Shown here: piece by piece, positions 25,302-34,948 of the stretch | How the letters are laid out: every line of letters starts with the position of its first letter | How positions within the stretch are numbered: the stretch's first letter is position 1 | NCBI GenBank assembly: GCA_966212505.1 | Contig: CBIHRS010000024.1 | Coordinates: 1 to 64,000 of the forward strand | From: CAMLIZ01 sp966212505 | Lineage (GTDB): Bacteria; Pseudomonadota; Gammaproteobacteria; Burkholderiales; Burkholderiaceae_C | Length of the DNA: 64,000 nt | Direction of reading: 5' to 3' | Program-made: the position numbers and the translations under genes | Notes under the pieces: model-generated | Database searches by the model: none | Told to the model about the DNA's origin: nothing | Seen by the model: the letters and a program-made list of their open reading frames with translations, nothing else

Positions 25302-26054
25302 GTGGCCCTCACCGAAACGTCTCCCTCCGACAAGTCCAAACCTGCTGGCCGCAAGCCGGCCGGCCGGGCTTCGCTGCAAAAAGGCCAGCAGACCCGCGCT
25401 GCCATCCTCGATGCGGCGCTGGGGCTGGCGTCGCACATGGGCCTGGAGGGCCTGTCGATCGGCGCGCTCGCCGAAGTCACGCAGATGAGCAAGTCGGGTG
25501 TCTTCGCGCACTTCGGCTCGCGCGAGGAACTGCAGATCTCGGTGATCCGCGAGTACCACCAGAAGTTCGAGGAAGAGATCTTCTTCCCGGCGATCCGCGA
25601 GCCGCGCGGCCTGCCGCGCCTGCGCGGGCTGTTCGAGCGCTGGGTGCGGCGCGTGTCGGTCGAGATCGACTCGGGCTGCATCTACATCAGCGGCGCCGTC
25701 GAGTTCGATGATCGCCCCGGCCCGGTGCGCGATGCGCTGGCCTCGATGGTGCGCGCCTGGCATGCCGCACTCGAGCGCGCCATCCGCATCGCCATCGACG
25801 AAGGCCATCTGCGCGAGGACACCGATCCGCTGCAGATGCTGTTCGAGATCCACGGCCTGATCCTTGCCCTGCATCACGATGCCCGCTTCCTGCGCCTGCC
25901 CGGCGCGGTGGATCGGGCGCGCCGGGGCTTCGAGCGGACCGTCAGCCATTACGCGGTGCCCGCGCCCGGGTCCGGCCCCACGCTCGTGGTGCCGGCCCGC
26001 AAGGCGGACACCACCTCCCCATCCAAGCCGGCGGCCCACAAGGCGCGCCGCTGA
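25302..26054 (+). CDS. TetR/AcrR-family regulator of fatty-acid genes
   Basis: This 250-residue protein has a basic N-terminal extension (about 1-30), a TetR helix-turn-helix (about 33-80, with SIGALAEVTQMSKSGVFAHFGSR shown here as MSKSGVFAHFGSR) and an all-helical ligand domain. It is directly followed, 26 bases later, by acyl-CoA dehydrogenase and the rest of the beta-oxidation genes. An acyl-CoA or fatty-acid ligand is therefore likely; this is inference. The C-terminus is Pro/Lys-rich. GTG 25302 is the start consistent with the domain. A palindrome at 25272-25285 is the likely operator. Confidence 0.85.
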   Translation: MALTETSPSDKSKPAGRKPAGRASLQKGQQTRAAILDAALGLASHMGLEGLSIGALAEVTQMSKSGVFAHFGSREELQISVIREYHQKFEEEIFFPAIREPRGLPRLRGLFERWVRRVSVEIDSGCIYISGAVEFDDRPGPVRDALASMVRAWHAALERAIRIAIDEGHLREDTDPLQMLFEIHGLILALHHDARFLRLPGAVDRARRGFERTVSHYAVPAPGSGPTLVVPARKADTTSPSKPAAHKARR

Positions 26055-26080
26055 CCGTTTTCTTGAAGGAGACAGCCACC

Positions 26081-27871
26081 ATGGCCCAGTACACCCCCCC
26101 GTTGCGCGACATGCAGTTCGTTCTGCACGAGGTGCTGAACGTCGCCGATGAACTGAAGGCGATGCCGGCCCATGCCGAGATGGATGTCGACACCATCAAT
26201 GCGGTGCTGGAAGAGGGCGGCAAGTTCGCCTCGCAGGTGCTGTTCCCGCTCAACCAGGTGGGCGACCGCGAAGGCTGCAAGCTCAACAAGGAAACCCACG
26301 AGGTCACGCCGCCCACCGGCTTCAAGGAAGCCTACAAGCAGTATGTGGACGGCGGCTGGCCGGCGCTGAGCTGCGATCCGGAATACGGCGGCCAGGGCCT
26401 GCCGATCGTCGTGAACCAGTGCTTCTACGAGATGCTGAACTCGGCGAACCAGGCCTGGACGATGTACCCCGGCCTGTCGCACGGCGCGTACGAGGCGCTG
26501 CATGCCCACGGCACGCCCGAGCAGAAGGCCACCTACCTGCCCAAGCTGACCAGCGGCCAGTGGACCGGCACCATGTGCCTGACCGAGCCGCACTGCGGCA
26601 CCGACCTGGGCCTGCTGCGCACCAAGGCCGAGCCCCAGGCCGATGGCACCTACAAGATCACCGGCGCCAAGATCTTCATCTCGGCCGGCGAGCACGACCT
26701 GGCCGAGAACATCGTCCACCTGGTGCTGGCCCGCCTGCCCGATGCGCCCCAGGGCTCCAAGGGCATCTCGCTGTTCGTGGTGCCGAAGTTCCTGGTCAAC
26801 GCCGATGGCTCGATCGGCAAGCGCAACGGCGTGTTCTGCGCCGGCCTGGAGCACAAGATGGGCATCCACGGCAACGCCACCGCGCAGATCGTGCTCGAAG
26901 GCGCGATCGGCACGCTGGTGGGCGAGCCCAACAAGGGCCTGCAGGCGATGTTCGTGATGATGAACGCCGCCCGCCTGGGCGTGGGCATGCAGTCGCTGGG
27001 CCTCACCGAAGTGGCCTACCAGAACGCGGTGGCCTACGCGAAGGACCGCATCCAGATGCGCGCGCTCTCCGGCCCCAAGGCGCCGGACAAGCCGGCCGAC
27101 CCGATCATCGTGCACCCCGACGTGCGCAAGATGCTGCTCACCGCCCGCGCCTACGCCGAAGGCGGCCGCGCGCTGGCGATCTACACCGCGCTGCTGATCG
27201 ACAAGGAACTGTCGTCGACCGACGAAGAAGAGCGCAAGGAAGCCGCCGACCAGGTGGCGCTGCTGACGCCGATCGTCAAGGCCTTCCTGACCGACAACGG
27301 CTGGATCGCCACCTCGCACTGCATGCAGGTCTTCGGCGGCCACGGCTACATCGCCGAGTGGGGCATGGAGCAGTATGTGCGCGATGCCCGCATCAACATG
27401 ATCTACGAAGGCACGAACACCGTGCAGTCGCTCGACCTGCTCGGCCGCAAGGTGCTGCAGGACAACGGCGCCAAGCTGAAGAAGTTCGGCAAGCTGGTGC
27501 AGCAGTTCGTCGAGGACGAAGGCGTCAACGAGAACATGCAGGAGTTCGTCAACCCGCTGGCCGACATCGGCGACAAGGTCACCAAGCTGACCATGGAGCT
27601 GGGCATGAAGGCCATGGGCAACGCCGACGAGGTGGGCGCCGCCGCGGTGGACTACCTGCGCGTGGTCGGCCACATGGTCTTTGCGTATTTCTTCGCCCGC
27701 GAGGCCAAGATCGCGCTCGAGAAGCAGAACTCGGGCGACCCGTTCTACACCGCCAAGCTGGCGACGATCCGGTTCTACTTCGCCAAGCTGCTGCCGGAAA
27801 CGGCCTCGCTGATCCGCACCGCGCGGGCCGGCCTGCAGCCGCTGATGGCGATGGACGAAGCGCTGTTCTGA
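26081..27871 (+). CDS. Acyl-CoA dehydrogenase (596 residues, FadE-type)
   Basis: This is an FAD-dependent acyl-CoA dehydrogenase of the larger, about 600-residue class with an extra C-terminal domain. MCLTEPHCGTDLGLL is the FAD/substrate motif, and FGGHGYIAEWGMEQYVRDARI leads to the IYEGTN segment that carries the catalytic glutamate. It introduces the trans-2 double bond in fatty acyl-CoA. AAGGAG precedes the ATG. It heads the beta-oxidation operon downstream of the TetR gene. Chain-length preference cannot be told. Confidence 0.9.
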   Translation: MAQYTPPLRDMQFVLHEVLNVADELKAMPAHAEMDVDTINAVLEEGGKFASQVLFPLNQVGDREGCKLNKETHEVTPPTGFKEAYKQYVDGGWPALSCDPEYGGQGLPIVVNQCFYEMLNSANQAWTMYPGLSHGAYEALHAHGTPEQKATYLPKLTSGQWTGTMCLTEPHCGTDLGLLRTKAEPQADGTYKITGAKIFISAGEHDLAENIVHLVLARLPDAPQGSKGISLFVVPKFLVNADGSIGKRNGVFCAGLEHKMGIHGNATAQIVLEGAIGTLVGEPNKGLQAMFVMMNAARLGVGMQSLGLTEVAYQNAVAYAKDRIQMRALSGPKAPDKPADPIIVHPDVRKMLLTARAYAEGGRALAIYTALLIDKELSSTDEEERKEAADQVALLTPIVKAFLTDNGWIATSHCMQVFGGHGYIAEWGMEQYVRDARINMIYEGTNTVQSLDLLGRKVLQDNGAKLKKFGKLVQQFVEDEGVNENMQEFVNPLADIGDKVTKLTMELGMKAMGNADEVGAAAVDYLRVVGHMVFAYFFAREAKIALEKQNSGDPFYTAKLATIRFYFAKLLPETASLIRTARAGLQPLMAMDEALF

Positions 27872-27907
27872 TCCACCAACCGCCAGTGAGGAAGTGAGAG
27901 AGACACC

Positions 27908-28348
27908 ATGAAGAAGACCATCACCGCCCTGTTGCTCGCCAGCGTCGCCGGTTTCGCCTTTGCGCAGGCCTCTCCCGTGGGCCTGTGGAAGACGATCGAC
28001 GACGAAACCAAGCAGGAAAAGTCGCTGGTGCGCATCAGCGAGGCCGGCGGCGTGCTGACCGGCAAGATCGAGAAGCTGCTCAACCCCGCCCACCCCGATC
28101 CCAAGTGCGACAAGTGCGCCGATGACCGCAAGGATCAGCCGATCACCGGCCTGACCATCATCCGCAACGTCAAGAAGGACGAGAACAAGGCCGACCTCTG
28201 GGACGGCGGCGACATCCTCGATCCCAACAACGGTAAGGTCTACAAGGTCCGGCTGACGCCCGAAGACGGCGGCAAGAAGCTGAGCGTGCGCGGCTACATC
28301 GGCATGCCGATGCTGGGCCGCAGCCAGACCTGGATCCGCGTCGAATAA
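27908..28348 (+). CDS. DUF2147 periplasmic protein
   Basis: This 146-residue protein has a signal peptide (MKKTITALLLASVAGFAFAQ) and a DUF2147 domain starting at PVGLWKTIDDETKQ. The domain is a small beta barrel, with CDKC and GLTIIRNVKKD in the middle and a WIRVE end. Family members occur near lipid-metabolism genes in many proteobacteria; the function is not known. Two cysteines (in CDKCAD) could form a disulfide or bind metal. It lies inside the fatty-acid operon, with 36 and 29 bases to its neighbours. Confidence 0.85.
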   Translation: MKKTITALLLASVAGFAFAQASPVGLWKTIDDETKQEKSLVRISEAGGVLTGKIEKLLNPAHPDPKCDKCADDRKDQPITGLTIIRNVKKDENKADLWDGGDILDPNNGKVYKVRLTPEDGGKKLSVRGYIGMPMLGRSQTWIRVE

Positions 28349-28377
28349 ACGCATCCCGAATCACGGAGTAACCCACA

Positions 28378-30756
28378 ATGAGTCGATTCCAAGTCCGCAA
28401 AGTCGCCGTGCTCGGCGCCGGCGTGATGGGCGCGCAGATCGCCGCCCATCTGGTCAACGTCAAGGTGCCGGTCGTGCTGTTCGACCTGCCTGCCAAGGAA
28501 GGCCCGAAGAACGGCATCGTGACCAAGGCGGTCGAGGGCCTCAAGAAGCTGAAGCCTTCGCCGCTGGGCGTGCCCGAGGACGCCGCGCTGATCGGCCAGG
28601 CCAACTACGAAGAGCATCTGGAGCAGTTGAAGGACTGCGACCTGATCATCGAGGCCATCGCCGAGCGCATGGACTGGAAGCTCGACCTCTACAAGAAGAT
28701 CGCGCCCTTCGTCGCGCCGCACGCGATCGTGGCCTCCAACACCTCGGGCCTGAGCATCACCAAGCTCAGCGAGGCGCTGCCTGAAGAGATCAAGCCGCGC
28801 TTCTGCGGCATCCACTTCTTCAACCCGCCGCGCTACATGTTCCTGGTCGAGCTGATCCCGACCCCGACCACCCGGCCGGAGATCCTCGACCAGCTCGAGA
28901 GCTTCGTCACCACCGGCATCGGCAAGGGCGTGGTGCGCGCGAAGGACACGCCCAACTTCATCGCCAACCGCGTCGGCATCGCCGGCATGCTGGCCACGAT
29001 CATCGAGGCCGAGAAGTTCGGTCTGAGCTACGACGTGGTCGACGACCTCACCGGCAAGAAGCTGGGCCGCGCCAGCTCCGGCACCTTCCGCACCGCCGAC
29101 GTGGTGGGCCTGGACACCATGGCCCACGTGATCAAGACGCTGCAGGACAACCTGAGCAGCGACCCGTTCTACCCGACCTACGACACGCCCAAGGTGCTGC
29201 AGGGGCTGATCGCGCAGGGCGCGCTGGGCCAGAAGAGCGGTGCCGGCTTCTACAAGAAGGTCGGCAAGGACATCCTGCGCCTCGACCCGGCCAAGGGTGA
29301 ATACGTGCCCGCCGGCGCCAAGGGCGACGAGATCATCGCCCGCATGCTGAAGAAGGCCCCGGCCGAGCGCCTGAAGCTGCTGCGCGAATCGGGCAACCCG
29401 CAGGCGCAGTTCCTGTGGAGCATCTTCCGCGACGGCTTCCACTACTGCGCAGTGCACCTCGAAGACATCGCCGAGACGGCGCGCGACGTCGACTTCGCGA
29501 TCCGCTGGGGCTTCGGCTGGCAGAAGGGCCCGTTCGAGCTGTGGCAGGAAGCCGGCTGGAAGCAGGTGGCCCAGTGGGTCAAGGAAGACATCGAGGCCGG
29601 CAAGGCGCTGAGCAGGCAGCCGCTGCCCGACTGGGTGTTCGATGGCCGCGATGGCGTGCACACCGCCGAAGGCTCGTGGTCGCCGGCGAAGAAGACCTAT
29701 GTGCCGCGCAGCGCGCTGCCGGTGTATGAGCGCCAGTTCTTCCCCGAGACCGTGGGCGGCTTCGGCACCGACCCGCTGAAGGCCGGCACGCAGGAGTTCA
29801 AGAACGACGAAGTGCGCGTCTGGTCGCTCGACGGCGAGGTGCTGATCGCCAGCATCACCGCCAAGCTGCACCTGATCAGCCCCACCGTGACCGAAGGCCT
29901 GCTGAAGGCCGTGGAGATCGCGGAAGAGAAGTACAAGGGCCTGGTGATCTGGTCGCCCGACGACGTGTTCTCGGCCGGCGCCAACCTCGAGGCGCTGATG
30001 CCGGTGTTCATGGCCAAGGGCGCCAAGGGCATCGCGCCGGAAGAGAAGAAGCTGCAGGACATGATGCTGCGCATCCGCTATGCCAACGTGCCGGTGATCG
30101 CGGCGCTGCGCGGCATCGCACTGGGCGGCGGCTGCGAGCTGGCGGTGCATTGCGCCAAGCGCGTGGCGGCGATGGAAAGCTATGTCGGCCTGGTGGAAGT
30201 GGGCGTCGGCCTGATCCCCGGCGGCGGCGGCCTGACCTACATCGCGCGCCGCGGCGCCGAAGCGGCCGCGGCCGCGCCGGGCACCGACCTGCTGGCGTTC
30301 CTGAAGGAAGGCTTCACCGCGGCGGCCACCGCCCGCGTGGGCACCAGCGCGATCGAGAGCCGCAAGATCGGCTACCTGCAGGACAGCGACGTGGTCGTGC
30401 CGAACAAGGACGAGCTGCTGTACGTGGCGATCAACGAGGCGAAGTCGCTGTTCGACTCCGGCTACCGCCCGCCGCTGAAGAAGGCCTTCCCGGCCGCCGG
30501 CCGCTCGGCCATCGCCACCATCAAGGCGCAGCTGGTCGGCATGCGCGACGGCGGCTTCATCAGCCAGCACGACTATCACATCGGCAGCCTGATCGCCGAC
30601 GTGGTGTGCGGCGGCGAGGTGGAAGCCGGCTCGCTGGTGACCGAGGAATACCTGATGGCGCTGGAGCGCAAGCACTTCTGCTCGCTGCTGGAGCATCCGA
30701 AGACGCAAGAACGCATCATGGGCATGCTGCAGACCGGCAAGCCCGTCCGGAATTGA
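28378..30756 (+). CDS. 3-hydroxyacyl-CoA dehydrogenase/enoyl-CoA hydratase fusion
   Basis: This 792-residue protein has an NAD-binding 3-hydroxyacyl-CoA dehydrogenase half first (GAGVMGAQIAAHL at about residue 12, with the C-terminal domain to about 480). An enoyl-CoA hydratase half follows (about 485-720, with GIALGGGCELAVH and the GVGLIPGGGG oxyanion region). The order is reversed compared with E. coli FadB and matches FadN-like proteins. It performs the hydration and second oxidation of beta-oxidation and works with the thiolase encoded 136 bases downstream. Confidence 0.9.
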   Translation: MSRFQVRKVAVLGAGVMGAQIAAHLVNVKVPVVLFDLPAKEGPKNGIVTKAVEGLKKLKPSPLGVPEDAALIGQANYEEHLEQLKDCDLIIEAIAERMDWKLDLYKKIAPFVAPHAIVASNTSGLSITKLSEALPEEIKPRFCGIHFFNPPRYMFLVELIPTPTTRPEILDQLESFVTTGIGKGVVRAKDTPNFIANRVGIAGMLATIIEAEKFGLSYDVVDDLTGKKLGRASSGTFRTADVVGLDTMAHVIKTLQDNLSSDPFYPTYDTPKVLQGLIAQGALGQKSGAGFYKKVGKDILRLDPAKGEYVPAGAKGDEIIARMLKKAPAERLKLLRESGNPQAQFLWSIFRDGFHYCAVHLEDIAETARDVDFAIRWGFGWQKGPFELWQEAGWKQVAQWVKEDIEAGKALSRQPLPDWVFDGRDGVHTAEGSWSPAKKTYVPRSALPVYERQFFPETVGGFGTDPLKAGTQEFKNDEVRVWSLDGEVLIASITAKLHLISPTVTEGLLKAVEIAEEKYKGLVIWSPDDVFSAGANLEALMPVFMAKGAKGIAPEEKKLQDMMLRIRYANVPVIAALRGIALGGGCELAVHCAKRVAAMESYVGLVEVGVGLIPGGGGLTYIARRGAEAAAAAPGTDLLAFLKEGFTAAATARVGTSAIESRKIGYLQDSDVVVPNKDELLYVAINEAKSLFDSGYRPPLKKAFPAAGRSAIATIKAQLVGMRDGGFISQHDYHIGSLIADVVCGGEVEAGSLVTEEYLMALERKHFCSLLEHPKTQERIMGMLQTGKPVRN

Positions 30757-30767
30757 ACCACCCCCGG

Positions 30768-30797
30768 AGCGCCTGCGGCGCTTCCCCCTCAAGGGGG
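30768..30797. repeat. Tandem hairpin intergenic repeat
   Basis: Two adjacent hairpins, AGCGCC-TGC-GGCGCT (30768-30782) and CCCCC-TCAA-GGGGG (30784-30797), lie between fadB-like and thiolase genes. GC-rich inverted sequence continues to about 30830. Elements of this form are frequent between genes in Burkholderiales. The plan is like the one at 5305-5372. Confidence 0.55.
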
Positions 30798-30892
30798 CGC
30801 CCCCAGCGGCCCGGCGGAGCCGGATCCGCGGTGGCCCTGAGCTGTGTCGAGTCATGCGAAGTGAGCGGCGCTTGTCGCCATGGAGAACTGAA

Positions 30893-32095
30893 ATGAGTAC
30901 CAAGCAAGTTCAAGAGGCCTACATCGTTGCGGCCACGCGCACCCCGATCGGCAAGTCCGGCCGCGGCTACTTCAAGAACACCCGCCCCGACGACCTGCTG
31001 GTCGCCGCGTTGCAGGCCGCGCTGAAGAGTGTGCCCAACCTCGACCCGAAGGCGATCGAGGATGCGATCGTCGGCTGCTCGTTCCCCGAGGGCGAGCAGG
31101 GCATGAACGTGGCGCGCGTCGGCGCGCTGCTGGCCGGCCTGCCCAACAGCGTGGGCGGCGTCACGGTGAACCGCTTCTGCGCCTCGGGCCTCACGGCCGT
31201 GCAGATGGCGGCCGACCGCATCCGCGTCGGCGAGGCCGACGTGATGATCGCCGGCGGCGTCGAATCGATGAGTATGGTGCCGATGAGCGGCAACAAGCCG
31301 TCGTTCAACCCCAACGTGTTCGCGAAGGACGAGAACGTCGGCATCGCCTACGGCATGGGCCTCACCGCCGAGAAGGTCGCCCAGCAGTGGAAGGTCTCGC
31401 GCGACGCGCAGGACCAGTTCTCGCTGGAATCGCACCAGAAGGCGCTGCGCGCCATCCAGAGCGGCGAGCTGCAGGACAGCATCACGCCGTTCGAGGTGAT
31501 CGAGCGCTTCCCTGACCTGGCCACCGGCGAGATCATCACCAAGACCCGCACCGTCGGCATCGACGAAGGCCCGCGCCCCGACACCTCGCTCGAGGGCCTG
31601 GGCAAGCTGAAGCCGGTGTTCGCCGCCAAGGGCAGCGTCACCGCCGGCAACAGCTCGCAGACCAGCGACGGCGCCGGTGCGCTGATCCTGGCTTCGGAAA
31701 AGGCGGTGAAGCAGTTCGACCTGAAGCCGCTGGCCCGCTTCGTGAGCTTCGCCTCGCGCGGCGTGCCGCCCGAGATCATGGGCATCGGCCCGATCGAGGC
31801 CATTCCCGCGGCGCTCAAGTACGCGGGCCTGAAGCTCGACGACCTGGGCTGGATCGAGCTGAACGAAGCCTTCGCGGCGCAGGCCATCGCGGTGATCAAC
31901 ACCGTGGGTCTGAACCCGGCGGTGGTCAACCCCTACGGCGGCGCGATCGCGCTCGGCCACCCGCTGGGTGCCACCGGCGCCATCCGCTCGGCACAGCTGA
32001 TCCATGCGCTCAAGCGCAACAACAAGAAGTACGGCATGGTGACCATGTGCGTCGGCACCGGCCAGGGCGCCGCCGGCATCTTCGAGGTCCTGTGA
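30893..32095 (+). CDS. fadA: Acetyl-CoA acyltransferase (thiolase)
   Basis: This 400-residue thiolase has the full active site: C96 (NRFCASGL), H356 (GHPLGATG) and C386 (CVGTGQG). It cleaves 3-ketoacyl-CoA with CoA to acetyl-CoA. Context in the beta-oxidation operon favours degradation over biosynthesis. ATG 30893 has GGAGA upstream at 30882-30886. Its stop overlaps the next gene's GTG start (GTGA). Confidence 0.92.
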   Translation: MSTKQVQEAYIVAATRTPIGKSGRGYFKNTRPDDLLVAALQAALKSVPNLDPKAIEDAIVGCSFPEGEQGMNVARVGALLAGLPNSVGGVTVNRFCASGLTAVQMAADRIRVGEADVMIAGGVESMSMVPMSGNKPSFNPNVFAKDENVGIAYGMGLTAEKVAQQWKVSRDAQDQFSLESHQKALRAIQSGELQDSITPFEVIERFPDLATGEIITKTRTVGIDEGPRPDTSLEGLGKLKPVFAAKGSVTAGNSSQTSDGAGALILASEKAVKQFDLKPLARFVSFASRGVPPEIMGIGPIEAIPAALKYAGLKLDDLGWIELNEAFAAQAIAVINTVGLNPAVVNPYGGAIALGHPLGATGAIRSAQLIHALKRNNKKYGMVTMCVGTGQGAAGIFEVL

Positions 32096-32526
32096 CCCGC
32101 TTCGCCGACATCGGCACGGCCATCGCGGCCGTGCAGGGCTTGGCGTCGGGGCACCGCAGCCGCGGTGCCTGGACGCTGGCCCAGATGCTCGACCATGCGG
32201 CGCAGAGCGTCGAGTATTCGATGTACGGCTTTCCGGTGATGAAGCCGGCGCTGTTCCGCGCCACGGTGGGCCGTGCCGCGTTCAAGGTGTTCGACACCCG
32301 CGGCGCGATGCGCCACGACCTGGCCGCGCCCATTCCGGGCGCGCCGGTGCCCGGCACCGATCTGCAGGGTGCGATCTCGCGCCTCGTGCAAGCGCTGCGT
32401 GCCTTCGATGCGCATGCCGGCCCGCTGAAGCCGCACTTCGCCTACGGCGCGCTCGACAAGGCGCAGTACGCCCGCGCCCACCTGATGCACCTGGCCAATC
32501 ATTGGGACGAGATTGTCCCAGCCTGA
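32092..32526 (+). CDS. DUF1569 protein
   Basis: This 144-residue protein matches DUF1569, a DinB-like four-helix family. The pattern is ASGHRSRGAWTLAQMLDHAAQSVEYS near the N-terminus (given here in part as WTLAQMLDHAAQSVEYS) and a final RAHLMHLANHWDEIVP. The paired histidines could bind a metal, as in DinB proteins. Start GTG 32092 overlaps the thiolase stop by four bases. Its role beside fatty-acid genes is unknown. Confidence 0.75.
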   Translation: MTRFADIGTAIAAVQGLASGHRSRGAWTLAQMLDHAAQSVEYSMYGFPVMKPALFRATVGRAAFKVFDTRGAMRHDLAAPIPGAPVPGTDLQGAISRLVQALRAFDAHAGPLKPHFAYGALDKAQYARAHLMHLANHWDEIVPA

Positions 32527-32536
32527 GGAGTTGCGG

Positions 32537-33397
32537 ATGAAGCCCGTGACCTTCCATGCTCCCGACGGCTTCGCACTCAGCGGCCTGCTCCATGGCGACC
32601 CCGCCGCCGCGCGCGCCGGCCTGCTGATCGTGCCGGCCATGGGCGTCTCGCAGCGCTACTACGCCGAGTTCGCGCAATGGCTCGCCGGCCAGGGCTTCGC
32701 GGTGTTCAGCTTCGACTACCGCGGCATGGGCGCCTCGCGTCCCGCGCAGCATCGCAAGTCGCTCAAAGGCCTGCAGGCGGATGTGATTACCTGGGCCGAG
32801 CAGGACACCGCGGCGGCGCTGGCCTGGCTCGATGCACAGCTGGCGGCCGGCACACCGATCCACTGGCTGGGCCACAGCCTGGGCGGCCAGATCTTCGGCC
32901 TCGTGCCCAACCGCGACCGGGTGTCGCGCGTGGTCACGGTCGGCACCGGCAGCGGCTACTGGGTGCAGAACGCACCGCGGCTGCGCAACTACGTGTGGTG
33001 GCTCTGGTACGTGGTGGCGCCGGTGGCGCTCCGGCTCTACGGCTATTTCCCGGGCCGGGCGCTGAAGAAGGTAGGCGACCTGCCGCACGGCGTGATGGCG
33101 CAATGGCGGCGCTGGTGTCTCCACCGCGACTACCTGATGGGCGAAGGCGGTGCATCCTGGCGCGAGCGCTATGCGGCGGTGCGCACGCCGATCCTCAGCC
33201 TCTCGTTCACCGACGATGAATTCATGTCCGCGCAGAACACCCGCGCGCTGCACGGCTTCTATGCCAACGCGCCGCGCGAGATGCGGCGCATCGCGCCGGC
33301 CGACCTCGGCGTGCGCCGCATCGGACACTTCGGCTTCTTCCGCAAGCATTTCGCGCAGACACTGTGGCCCCAGGTGCCGCAATGGCTCGCGAACTGA
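32537..33397 (+). CDS. Alpha/beta hydrolase
   Basis: This 286-residue alpha/beta-hydrolase has the nucleophile elbow GHSLGG near residue 117 and an early FDYRGMGAS strand-turn. The C-terminal FGFFRK region near residue 265 is preceded by a GH that probably supplies the catalytic histidine. No signal peptide is seen. A short-chain esterase or thioesterase in lipid metabolism is plausible from context. GAGGAG precedes ATG 32537. Confidence 0.82.
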   Translation: MKPVTFHAPDGFALSGLLHGDPAAARAGLLIVPAMGVSQRYYAEFAQWLAGQGFAVFSFDYRGMGASRPAQHRKSLKGLQADVITWAEQDTAAALAWLDAQLAAGTPIHWLGHSLGGQIFGLVPNRDRVSRVVTVGTGSGYWVQNAPRLRNYVWWLWYVVAPVALRLYGYFPGRALKKVGDLPHGVMAQWRRWCLHRDYLMGEGGASWRERYAAVRTPILSLSFTDDEFMSAQNTRALHGFYANAPREMRRIAPADLGVRRIGHFGFFRKHFAQTLWPQVPQWLAN

Positions 33398-33424
33398 CGA
33401 CGCACACACTCCCCAGGAGACAGC

Positions 33425-34186
33425 ATGACCATCAAGACCGCCACCATCAACGGCGTGGCCACCATCGAGATCGCCCGCCCCGAGAAGAAGAACGCGATCA
33501 CGATCGCGATGTACCAGGAGATGGCCGATGCGCTGTACGACGCGCAGCTCGACAACGCGGTGCGCGCGATCCTGATCACCGGCCAGCCGGGCATCTTCAC
33601 CTCGGGCAACGACCTCGAGGATTTCATGCAGCGGCCGGCGCAGAACGCCGATTCGCCGGTGTTCCAGTTCATGAAGGCGCTCACCACCTGCGAGAAGCCG
33701 GTGGTGGCCGCGGTGACCGGCGCGGCCATCGGCATCGGCACCACGCTGCTGCTGCATTGCGACTTCGTCTATGTGTCCGACGAAGCGCGCCTGGCGATGC
33801 CCTTCGTCAGCCTGGGCCTGGTGCCCGAGTTCGCCTCCAGCCTCATGGTGCCGCGCCTGCTGGGCAACGTGAAGGCGGCCGAGAAGCTGCTGCTGGGCGA
33901 CCCGTTCACCGCGGCCGAAGCGGTGGAGTGCGGCATCGCCAATGCGGTGCTGCCGGCCGCTGAAGTGGTGGCGCATGCGCGCCGCATCGCCGAGCGCTTC
34001 AACCAGCTGCCGCCCGGCGCAGTGCGCGAGACCAAGCGCCTGATGCGCGCACCGCTGGCCGACCAACTGCTGCCCGTGATCCAGCGCGAGGCCGAGATCT
34101 TCGGCCAGCGCCTGCGCAGCCCGGAGGCACGCGAGGCCTTCCAGGCCTTCTTCGAGAAGCGCAAGCCCGACTTCTCCAAGTTCTGA
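33425..34186 (+). CDS. Enoyl-CoA hydratase/isomerase
   Basis: This 253-residue crotonase-fold protein has the oxyanion-hole segments FTSGNDLEDF and GAAIGIGTTLLLHCDFVY, plus the C-terminal helix KRLMRAPL. The usual second catalytic glutamate region reads SLGLVPEFASSL, closer to delta3-delta2-enoyl-CoA isomerases and diverse crotonases than to classic hydratases, so the exact reaction is uncertain. AGGAGA precedes the ATG. It lies in the beta-oxidation gene set. Confidence 0.85.
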   Translation: MTIKTATINGVATIEIARPEKKNAITIAMYQEMADALYDAQLDNAVRAILITGQPGIFTSGNDLEDFMQRPAQNADSPVFQFMKALTTCEKPVVAAVTGAAIGIGTTLLLHCDFVYVSDEARLAMPFVSLGLVPEFASSLMVPRLLGNVKAAEKLLLGDPFTAAEAVECGIANAVLPAAEVVAHARRIAERFNQLPPGAVRETKRLMRAPLADQLLPVIQREAEIFGQRLRSPEAREAFQAFFEKRKPDFSKF

Positions 34187-34199
34187 GCGCGTCGACGCG

Positions 34200-34925
34200 A
34201 TGTCCCTGGCGCTGAAGCTGGCCCTGAGCCCCCTGCTGGTGGCGCAGGGGCTGTGGACGCGGCGCCGCACGCCGCGCCTGCCCGAGGCCGAAGGCGACCG
34301 CGAAGGCGAGGTGGGCGAGGGCGGCGAGACGCTGCGCGTGCTGATCGTCGGCGACTCGTCGGCGGCCGGCGTCGGCGTGAAGACGCAGGAGGTCGCGCTC
34401 GCCGGCCAGCTGACGCAGGCGCTGGCGCGGCATGCGTGCCGCCGCGTGCGCTGGCAACTGGTGGCGCGCTCGGGCGTCACGTCGGCCGAGGCGCTCGACC
34501 TCGTGCGCGAAGCGCGGCCGAAACCAGCTGACCTCGCGGTGGCGGTGCTGGGCGTCAACGATGTGGTCGGGCAGGTGCCCACGCATCGCGCCATCGCGGC
34601 ACGCGAGGCGCTGGCCGATTGGCTGCTCGCGCATGCGCAGGTGCGGCACGTGGCCTTTGCCGCGCTGCCGGCCGTGCATCAATTCCCTGCATTGCCGCAG
34701 CCGCTGCGCTGGATCGCCGGCGCCGATGCACGCCGCCACGACCGCGCGCTGGCGCAATGGGCGGCGGCGCGTGCGCGCGAACGCGGCGACGTGTCGCATG
34801 TGCCGATGCCGGTGCCGCTGAACCAGCAGGTGATGGCGCACGACGGCTTCCATCCCGCCGAGCCGGTGTACCGCGCCTGCGGCGAACTGCTGGCGCTGCA
34901 CCTCGCGCAGCGGCTGGCGTCCTGA
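34200..34925 (+). CDS. SGNH/GDSL hydrolase
   Basis: This 241-residue SGNH-fold esterase has block I GDSSAAG (nucleophile S53), block III GVND near residue 118, and block V DGFHP with D215 and H218. An N-terminal hydrophobic stretch (about 1-20) may be a membrane anchor or a poor signal peptide. A lipase/esterase acting on acyl esters is likely. It is 13 bases after the crotonase gene and 23 before the SDR, in the same operon. Confidence 0.82.
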   Translation: MSLALKLALSPLLVAQGLWTRRRTPRLPEAEGDREGEVGEGGETLRVLIVGDSSAAGVGVKTQEVALAGQLTQALARHACRRVRWQLVARSGVTSAEALDLVREARPKPADLAVAVLGVNDVVGQVPTHRAIAAREALADWLLAHAQVRHVAFAALPAVHQFPALPQPLRWIAGADARRHDRALAQWAAARARERGDVSHVPMPVPLNQQVMAHDGFHPAEPVYRACGELLALHLAQRLAS

Positions 34926-34948
34926 ACCACAACGACAGGAGACCCGAG

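Noticed and set aside
25949..28354. 801-codon minus-strand open frame opposite the acyl-CoA dehydrogenase
   Set aside because: It is a shadow of the dehydrogenase and DUF2147 genes, without any domain.
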